A program made the translations under genes and the position numbers. 10,787 nt of DNA from Bacillota bacterium (GTDB taxonomy: Bacteria > Bacillota > Bacilli > Bacillales > Cytobacillaceae), in NCBI GenBank assembly GCA_030705745.1, contig JAUZPT010000066.1:1-10787 (forward strand), given 5' to 3'. Shown here piece by piece: positions 6,067-10,787 of the stretch; position 1 is the first letter of the stretch; each line of letters begins with the position of its first letter. Below the pieces are notes generated by a model. The model was not told the origin of the DNA, ran no database searches, and was given only the letters and a program-made list of their open reading frames with translations.

Positions 6067-7173
6067 ATGACAACCAGCTTTGGTATAATGTCCATCAATT
6101 TGTCCAGTGAAATCACTTACTTTAACGAAATTGCACAACGCGCAAAGGAACTTGATATTGAATGTTTTCGTTTTATTCCTACAAGCATTGATCCGGTCAC
6201 GCAGCAAGCAGCGGGATTGAAGTTCGATGCAGACAATCAATCTTGGATCAAGTGTGAGTTCCCTATACCAACCGTCCTATATGACCGTTGCTTTTATGGA
6301 GAGGATGAACATTCCAAGCAATGCCTTCCGATAGTGTCCTGGCTAAAGAGCCGAAAGGATATTACTTTTTTAGGTTATGGGCTTCCCGATAAGCTTGAGC
6401 TTTATCATTCTTTGTCACACACTCTATTGGCGCCGTACTTGCCTCCCTCCTCGCCAACAACTGATGCAGAGTTCGTACTGCATCAACTTGAAAAGCACGG
6501 TAAGCTTATACTTAAGCCGATTAGTGGCTCGCAAGGCTACGGAATTTATTATATAAAGAAAACAGAACGTAATTTTCATGTGAAAACTGAAAAACAAAAG
6601 CAGATCATTTCGCGTATTTTCCATAATGAAGCGAAGATTACTCAATGGCTATCTCAATTGATCAAACAGCATAAATACTTGCTGCAGCCCTATCTTGAAC
6701 TGTCCAATAACGATTTGCAGCCGTTTGATATCCGGGTTTTTTTGCAAAAAAATGAACAGGGAATCTGGACAGATCGCGGAAAAGGACTAAGGATCGGAAA
6801 TACTGGTGGCATTCTTTCCAATCTCAGCGCAGGAGGAAAAGTTGCTGAATACGAATCTTGGATAAGTTCAATTCCTTTAAAGCAGCAAGAATTTATTTGC
6901 AGTGAAATTGACTATATTATTCAACATCTTCCCCGCCTGCTGGAAGCAGAATTCCTTCCTTTATTTGAACTCGGAATAGACATTGGCATTGCAAAAAATG
7001 GGTCGGTCTGGATACTCGATGTGAATTCAAAACCGGGCAGAAAAGTCATTCTAAATACAAAGCCCGATTTAACAGAAACTCTTTTTCTGGCTCCGCTACT
7101 GTACAGCAAACATCTTGGGACGATAGAAATGAAGGAAAGGAAGCCTTATCATGCGAAAACGTTATCTCATTAA
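6067..7173 (+). CDS. yheC: YheC/YheD-family ATP-grasp protein, paralog 2 (YheC-like)
   Basis: This 368-residue ATP-grasp protein is close in length to B. subtilis YheC (about 363). It has a shorter N-terminal domain than its neighbours, beginning MTTSFGIMSI, with IPTVLYDR at 67-74. ATP-grasp motifs are KPISGSQGYG (150-159), FDIRV (220-224), ELGIDIGI (301-308) and LDVNSKPGR (317-325). In the last motif the usual metal-ligand glutamate is Asp318, a conservative change not shared by the other three copies. AGGAGG at 6053-6058 is eight bases before the ATG. The end overlaps the start of the next gene by 23 bases, which suggests translational coupling. A spore-coat role follows from the family and the promoters; the reaction is unknown. 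Confidence 0.85.
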   Translation: MTTSFGIMSINLSSEITYFNEIAQRAKELDIECFRFIPTSIDPVTQQAAGLKFDADNQSWIKCEFPIPTVLYDRCFYGEDEHSKQCLPIVSWLKSRKDITFLGYGLPDKLELYHSLSHTLLAPYLPPSSPTTDAEFVLHQLEKHGKLILKPISGSQGYGIYYIKKTERNFHVKTEKQKQIISRIFHNEAKITQWLSQLIKQHKYLLQPYLELSNNDLQPFDIRVFLQKNEQGIWTDRGKGLRIGNTGGILSNLSAGGKVAEYESWISSIPLKQQEFICSEIDYIIQHLPRLLEAEFLPLFELGIDIGIAKNGSVWILDVNSKPGRKVILNTKPDLTETLFLAPLLYSKHLGTIEMKERKPYHAKTLSH

Positions 7174-8515
7174 AATCGACGATAACAGACAGTCTGATAT
7201 TTACTGCCCTCCATCGCTATTAAAAAACGGGCCTCTCACAAAAATTTCATTTGGATCACTTTCTGTTGAAGCAAATTTCCTTGCTCATCCCGAGGAAAAC
7301 GAGAAAATTGTGATGGGAAGAAAAATCTTCGAATCTATTCACTTTCCCGATTTCCAGGTACCATTGCATGTATTCATCACACAGCAAACACTGTTCATCG
7401 GACCATTGATTGGCATTTTCACAGCTGGTTTCACCCCTTTCCCCTTACGGCCCATTGGAGAGCGCTCCATGTTTTTTTCAAAGCTTCTATCTGTAAAAAA
7501 AACGGTTGGCGCACTCCCCTTTTTATTTGGCGAACAACACATTGATTGGGAGAACGGGCTAATTAAAGGCTACTTTTTCCATGAAGACGGCTGGGAAATT
7601 CGGAATGTTCCTTTTCCTAATGTAATATATGATCGGCTTCCCAACAGGAAAACAGAAAACAATTCGACCCTAAAAAAGGTAAAGGAACGGCTGCAAAAGG
7701 ATTACCTCATTCCTTGGTATAATCCTGGTTTTTTCAATAAGCTGGACGTGCATGAAAAATTGATGGATGACCACACAGTTTCAACATATTTACCTGAAAC
7801 GCTCCCTTTTACATCCTTTTCGTCTATTGAAGTCATGCTATCCCAATATGGCCATGTTTACATGAAGCCCATTAACGGAAGTCTTGGTTTGGGCGTACAT
7901 CAAATTTTATTCGATAAGAACGAAAACGAATATTACTGCCGCTATCGTGATTCTGGTGGAATCAATCGCCTGAGGAAATTCAAAAGTCTTGAATCGTTAT
8001 TCAAAACAGTTTTTGGGCAAAAAAACTTGGATCAAATGATCGTGCAGCAAGGAATTCACTTAATGAAAATTGAACAACGTCCCCTTGATTTTCGCGTCCA
8101 CACCAATAAAGACGATACAGGACATTGGAAAGTGACCGCAATTGCTGCTAAAATAGCCGGTCCGGGAAGTGTGACGACCCATTTAAAAAACGGAGGAATG
8201 ATTAAAACTCCTACTGAGCTCTTTCTCCCGCATGAAAGCGAAACCATCATTTCCAAGCTTACACAAGCGGCATTATTGTTGAGCAGTGCCTTGGAAAAAC
8301 AAATGGAAGGAATCATCGGAGAAATAGGTTTTGACCTCGGAATTGACCGTGATGGAGAAATTTGGCTATTCGAGGCAAATTCGAAGCCTGGTAGGTCTAT
8401 TTTTACACATCCCGAATTAAAGGAATTTGACCTGTTGACGCGTAAGCTTTCAATTGCCTTTGCCATTTTCCTGACAGAACAATCGATCAATCATCCGGAG
8501 GAAATTTTCAGATGA
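7151..8515 (+). CDS. yheD: YheC/YheD-family ATP-grasp protein, paralog 3 (YheD)
   Basis: This 454-residue protein matches the length of B. subtilis YheD (about 453). The N-terminal domain carries IGPLIGIFTAG (83-93), a typical family motif, and PFPNVIYDRLPNR (154-166). The ATP-grasp domain has KPINGSLGLG (239-248), LDFRV (312-316), GEIGFDLGID (390-399) and FEANSKPGR (407-415), so the nucleotide and metal sites look complete. The ATG lies eight bases after AAAGGAAG (7136-7143), inside the end of the preceding gene. Its stop codon overlaps the next start as ATGA. The gap to paralog 1 in domain layout is small, so these two probably arose by duplication. In B. subtilis the protein is mother-cell made and forespore-associated. 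Confidence 0.85.
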   Translation: MRKRYLIKIDDNRQSDIYCPPSLLKNGPLTKISFGSLSVEANFLAHPEENEKIVMGRKIFESIHFPDFQVPLHVFITQQTLFIGPLIGIFTAGFTPFPLRPIGERSMFFSKLLSVKKTVGALPFLFGEQHIDWENGLIKGYFFHEDGWEIRNVPFPNVIYDRLPNRKTENNSTLKKVKERLQKDYLIPWYNPGFFNKLDVHEKLMDDHTVSTYLPETLPFTSFSSIEVMLSQYGHVYMKPINGSLGLGVHQILFDKNENEYYCRYRDSGGINRLRKFKSLESLFKTVFGQKNLDQMIVQQGIHLMKIEQRPLDFRVHTNKDDTGHWKVTAIAAKIAGPGSVTTHLKNGGMIKTPTELFLPHESETIISKLTQAALLLSSALEKQMEGIIGEIGFDLGIDRDGEIWLFEANSKPGRSIFTHPELKEFDLLTRKLSIAFAIFLTEQSINHPEEIFR

Positions 8516-9747
8516 ACATCTATTACGATCATTCCTTGGCAAGCTGGTTTCATGAAGAGCTTTCAGCGATTACATTTGGCGGGGAGAAAAAAGCGTTGCT
8601 TCGTGGTAAAAAAATATCGCAAAATATACTTACCTTTCCTGTGAAATTGCAAAGTAATCATGCAGGTCCTTTGATCGGCATCATGGCCGGCAGGAAAAAG
8701 AACAACTCCCCTGCAGGTAATATCCGTCTTTTCATAAAAATTCAAGAAGAGCTTCTGAAACGAAATGGAATAAGCTTTATTTTTGCTCCTGATGACGTAA
8801 GAAAACATTCGATTGAAGGCTTGATTTATGACCCAGTCAAGGGGGGTTGGTTTAACGTAACCGTTCCATATCCTGATATCGTCTATAACCGAATTCCATA
8901 CAGACGCTCTGAAGCAGCAGGTGATTTTCGGCACATTTTCGAGCGTTTCAACGAAAAAAAAATACCTTTCTTTAATCCTTTTTTTATCGATAAATATGAA
9001 CTATACCTTCTTTTGAACGAGCATCCTATTTTGAAAAATTTTCTCCCTGCAACCATTCCTGTCAATGACAAAGAAAGAGTACACCGCTTTTTTAATGATT
9101 ATAAAAAAGTCTACTTAAAGACCACTCAATCATCACGTGGAAAAGGTATATTCCAATTGGCTGCCGAAGGTGATCGTCTCAACCTTTACCAAGGAAAATT
9201 CGTGGAGAGCTTCGAAAATTTCGAACAATTTTGGGATAGTTGGGGGGAACGATTCCAAAGTACAATTTCCCTCGTACAAGAGGCAATACTTCCACAAACC
9301 TATGACGGAAAACGTTTCGATTTTCGCATCCTAGCCCATGCTGATTTTGACACCTATATGGTTACCGGCATCGGAGTCAGGCAATCGATCGATCAAGAAA
9401 TCACAACCCATGTGCCAAACGGCGGGAAAGTAATCCCTTATGAAAAAATCCAAACACCGGAGCATGATCTTTTTGTAAAATCAATTGTAGAAAATGCAGG
9501 CAGCTGGCTGACGGCTCGATGGGGATTTTTTGGTGAATTTTCGATCGATGCAGGCATTAGTCAATCGGGGCATTATTATTTGTATGAAATCAATTCAAAG
9601 CCGATGAGCTTCGATGAACCGGAAATCGAGGAACGTAAAATTCAACAGTTATGCAGATTATTTCTGCAATTGTCCCAGTTCCCGGAAAATAATGATTTTT
9701 GTGATATTTCATTTCTCCCTTTACCCGAGAAAGGGTACAATCGATGA
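8512..9747 (+). CDS. YheC/YheD-family ATP-grasp protein, paralog 4 (divergent)
   Basis: This is a 411-residue family member with a short N-terminal segment before AGPLIGIMAG (51-60) and with PYPDIVYNRIPYRR at 119-132. Its ATP-grasp motifs are KTTQSSRGKG (203-212), FDFRI (269-273), GEFSIDAGI (341-349) and YEINSKP (358-364). The first motif departs from the KPI-GS-G-G form of the other three: the proline is lost and the loop reads QSSRGKG. The lysine and the E-N-K metal cluster remain, so ATP binding is still plausible, perhaps with altered substrate choice. GGAGG at 8497-8501 precedes the ATG. The start overlaps the previous stop (ATGA), and yheE follows at once. Confidence 0.85.
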   Translation: MNIYYDHSLASWFHEELSAITFGGEKKALLRGKKISQNILTFPVKLQSNHAGPLIGIMAGRKKNNSPAGNIRLFIKIQEELLKRNGISFIFAPDDVRKHSIEGLIYDPVKGGWFNVTVPYPDIVYNRIPYRRSEAAGDFRHIFERFNEKKIPFFNPFFIDKYELYLLLNEHPILKNFLPATIPVNDKERVHRFFNDYKKVYLKTTQSSRGKGIFQLAAEGDRLNLYQGKFVESFENFEQFWDSWGERFQSTISLVQEAILPQTYDGKRFDFRILAHADFDTYMVTGIGVRQSIDQEITTHVPNGGKVIPYEKIQTPEHDLFVKSIVENAGSWLTARWGFFGEFSIDAGISQSGHYYLYEINSKPMSFDEPEIEERKIQQLCRLFLQLSQFPENNDFCDISFLPLPEKGYNR

Positions 9748-9758
9748 GGGGGGATGAG

Positions 9759-9971
9759 ATGTTAACACACTTTCAATATAAGCCATTATTTAGCAATGAA
9801 AAATTGCCTGGTTGGCAATTTTCCTTTTATTTTAAAAAACAAAAATTTACAGGCTTCTACCATCCGACAGGAGAAATTGAATGGACCGGATCCGTTTTTC
9901 CGGATAATCAGGACGACGAAGTGTTAAAAAAACAGCTTCATGAGCTGATGCTCTTTCACGTGTACGAATAA
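9759..9971 (+). CDS. yheE: YheE family small protein
   Basis: This gene encodes a 70-residue soluble protein starting MLTHFQYKPLF and ending LHELMLFHVYE, with aromatic-rich, probably beta-strand stretches (GWQFSFYFKKQKFTGFYH, GEIEWTG). I recognise the YheE family of Bacillus, which has no known function and lies next to yheC/yheD in B. subtilis. The frame opens at ATG 9744, overlapping the previous stop. However, GGGGGG at 9748-9753 precedes ATG 9759 at proper spacing, and the family begins M-[IL]-[ST]-HFQ, so 9759 is chosen. It closes the operon. No strong hairpin follows in 9972-10045, so readthrough into the next small gene is possible. Confidence 0.8.
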   Translation: MLTHFQYKPLFSNEKLPGWQFSFYFKKQKFTGFYHPTGEIEWTGSVFPDNQDDEVLKKQLHELMLFHVYE

Positions 9972-10061
9972 TATTTTTCATTTTCCTTTTAATCTTTTTT
10001 GCATGAATTTCTTCCACTTTCACAAAATAACTTACATCAATGGTGAAAAGGAGATGCGAAT

Positions 10062-10241
10062 ATGTCAGACAAGGATTGCAAGGATTCTTTGCATCAAGGA
10101 CGAGATAAAGCATTCATGGATATTGACAGGATGATTAATGAGGGAATGTCCGGCGGCACCGTCCACTATCGCCAAAATGCAACAAACATAGAAGAAGCGC
10201 ATGAAATAACAGATGAAGCGCCACCTACAATTACTAATTAA
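10062..10241 (+). CDS. Short hypothetical protein, 59 residues
   Basis: The ATG is preceded at about nine bases by AAAGGAG (10046-10052), a strong ribosome-binding site, and the frame stays open for 59 codons to TAA. The product begins MSDKDCKDSLHQGRDK, has a central IDRMINEGMSGGTVHYRQN (21-39), and ends in an acidic, proline- and threonine-rich tail (EITDEAPPTITN). It is hydrophilic with no signal peptide or membrane segment, and it may be largely disordered. I do not recognise a named family. It is followed directly by a near-perfect terminator. It could be read from its own promoter or by readthrough from yheE. A spore-related role would be a guess based only on the neighbour. Confidence 0.7.
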   Translation: MSDKDCKDSLHQGRDKAFMDIDRMINEGMSGGTVHYRQNATNIEEAHEITDEAPPTITN

Positions 10242-10246
10242 GAAAC

Positions 10247-10295
10247 AAAAAGGCTGTACCTGAATCATTCGATTTGATTCAGGTACAGCCTTTTT
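10247..10295. terminator. Strong bidirectional terminator between convergent genes
   Basis: Two perfectly complementary 20-base arms (10247-10266 and 10276-10295) enclose a 9-base loop. Each arm ends in five A or T, giving a T-run in both directions. It serves the 59-residue gene on the plus strand and the CsoR-family gene on the minus strand. Confidence 0.92.
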
Positions 10296-10309
10296 CGCTC
10301 CCTAAAAAA

Positions 10310-10570
10310 TTACCTGCTTTTCACAATCATATTGACTGCTTCTTGTATTGCATCCTCTGCAGACCGGCCTTCATTTTTCGCATCAACAATACAGGTTTCC
10401 AGGTTTTTCGCGACAACATAGCCTAAGGCTCGATCCACTGCTGAGCGGACAGCAGATAGTTGGGTAACGACATCTTTACAATGCTTTTCCTCTTCCATCA
10501 TCCGTATTACCCCACGAACCTGGCCTTCTATGCGTTTCAGGCGATTTTTCATTTCCTGTGAATACTCCAT
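10310..10570 (-). CDS. cstR: CsoR/RcnR-family repressor, CstR-like (persulfide-sensing type)
   Basis: This 86-residue all-helical DNA-binding repressor has the family signature NRLKRIEGQVRG (9-20). The sensing residues are Cys31 (KHCKD), Asn56 and Cys60 (NLETC). Copper-sensing CsoR has His in place of Asn56 (the Cys-His-Cys site). The Cys31/Asn/Cys60 set matches Staphylococcus aureus CstR, where the two cysteines react with hydropersulfides and release repression of sulfur-oxidising genes. The longest frame opens at a TTG at 10633. The ATG at 10570 has GAGGTGG at good spacing and gives the standard family N-terminus (MEYSQEMKNR), so it is chosen. The gene is single and ends at a strong terminator. 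Its target may be the divergent gene beyond the right edge. Confidence 0.82.
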   Translation of the reverse strand: MEYSQEMKNRLKRIEGQVRGVIRMMEEEKHCKDVVTQLSAVRSAVDRALGYVVAKNLETCIVDAKNEGRSAEDAIQEAVNMIVKSR

Positions 10571-10655
10571 TTGTGCCACCTCTTTCACACACTCAACCCC
10601 TTTCAGAAAAAAGACTAATATGTCCTTCTGCAAATAATTGGATAAGTGTGAATCA

Positions 10656-10683
10656 ATTCTAATATTTTTTTTGACGTGTTCAA
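10656..10683 (-). promoter_or_regulatory. Candidate sigma-A promoter for the CstR-like gene
   Basis: On the minus strand TTGAAC (10678-10683, four of six) and TAGAAT (10656-10661, five of six) are 16 bases apart. The leader would be about 80 bases. The -35 lies within an inverted repeat that could be an operator. Confidence 0.4.
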
Positions 10684-10684
10684 A
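10670..10684. promoter_or_regulatory. Small inverted repeat, possible operator
   Basis: TTTGA-CGTGT-TCAAA forms a 5-bp-arm inverted repeat overlapping the minus-strand -35, just upstream of the plus-strand -10. It does not have the GC-rich core usual in CsoR-family operators, so its owner is uncertain. Confidence 0.3.
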
Positions 10685-10685
10685 C

Positions 10686-10694
10686 TGCTATAAT
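10686..10694 (+). promoter_or_regulatory. Extended -10 promoter reading rightward
   Basis: TGCTATAAT is a perfect extended -10 element. TTGACG at 10671-10676 is only 12 bases away and cannot serve as its -35. It would drive a gene starting near or beyond the right edge. Confidence 0.5.
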
Positions 10695-10780
10695 AAAGTG
10701 TTCCGCTTTTGTTTTACGATTTACACATACAAATGCGTATTAAAAAAGGTAATAATAAAAACTTTTCATGAAGAGGAATT

Positions 10781-10787
10781 ATGAAAT
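10781..10787 (+). CDS. Possible start of a plus-strand gene cut by the window edge
   Basis: An ATG at 10781 is preceded by AAGAGG (10771-10776) and lies about 80 bases after the extended -10 at 10686. Only two codons are visible. An alternative ATG at 10768 lacks a well-placed ribosome-binding site. No product can be named. Confidence 0.3.

Noticed and set aside
10001..10030. GCATG as a sigma-G/sigma-F -35 for the 59-residue gene
   Set aside because: At the required spacing the -10 position does not match CATNNTA. The nearest partial match, CACAAAA, is three bases too close.
10671..10694. TTGACG plus TATAAT as a classical sigma-A promoter
   Set aside because: The spacer is only 12 bases. 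The -10 alone, with its TG extension, is the supportable element.
1..10787. CRISPR array, tRNA, rRNA, riboswitch or transposase gene
   Set aside because: No regularly spaced repeats, cloverleaf, conserved aptamer or transposase motif was seen on reading the window.

Overview
The window looks like chromosome of an AT-rich, endospore-forming Bacillaceae species (Bacillus or a close relative). Ribosome-binding sites are strong AGGAGG/GGGGG types, GTG and TTG starts are frequent, terminators are compact hairpins with T-runs, and nearly every gene matches a family known from the yha/yhe region of Bacillus subtilis. Family names rest on recognising motifs and on recalled synteny; no database search was run.

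Left part (1-4478). An ABC-transporter ATPase of the YhaQ/NatA type runs off the left edge on the minus strand. The small YhzD-like gene diverges from it. A YhaR-type crotonase (minus) converges on yhzD across a shared bidirectional terminator. Between yhaR and the HAD-family gene yhaX lies a 36-codon relic of hemZ (oxygen-independent coproporphyrinogen III oxidase), in the place and orientation where hemZ is expected; the rest of the gene is gone. Upstream of yhaX are a secreted IseA/YoeB-like gene, a collapsed copy of what looks like a dispersed Bacillus repeat, a terminator, and yheA (YlbF superfamily), all read on the minus strand.

Central part (4485-9971). A divergent intergenic region carries two copies of CATACGAT, each correctly spaced from a good -35 element, one for sigma-E and one for sigma-K. 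These are the two mother-cell sporulation sigma factors. Downstream is a tightly packed plus-strand operon of four paralogous ATP-grasp proteins of the YheC/YheD endospore-coat family, followed by yheE. Spacings are 3 nt, a 23-nt overlap, a 4-nt ATGA overlap and 11 nt. B. subtilis has two such ATP-grasp genes here as far as I recall, so this is an expanded cluster. The promoters and families together suggest a set of spore-surface ATP-grasp ligases or scaffolds made in the mother cell; the substrate is unknown.

Right part (9972-10787). A 59-residue orphan protein gene converges on a CsoR-family repressor across a near-perfect hairpin terminator. The repressor has Cys31, Asn56 and Cys60, the CstR (persulfide-sensing) pattern rather than the copper-binding Cys-His-Cys pattern. 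Its upstream region holds overlapping divergent promoters around a small inverted repeat. The last bases may be the start of a plus-strand gene.
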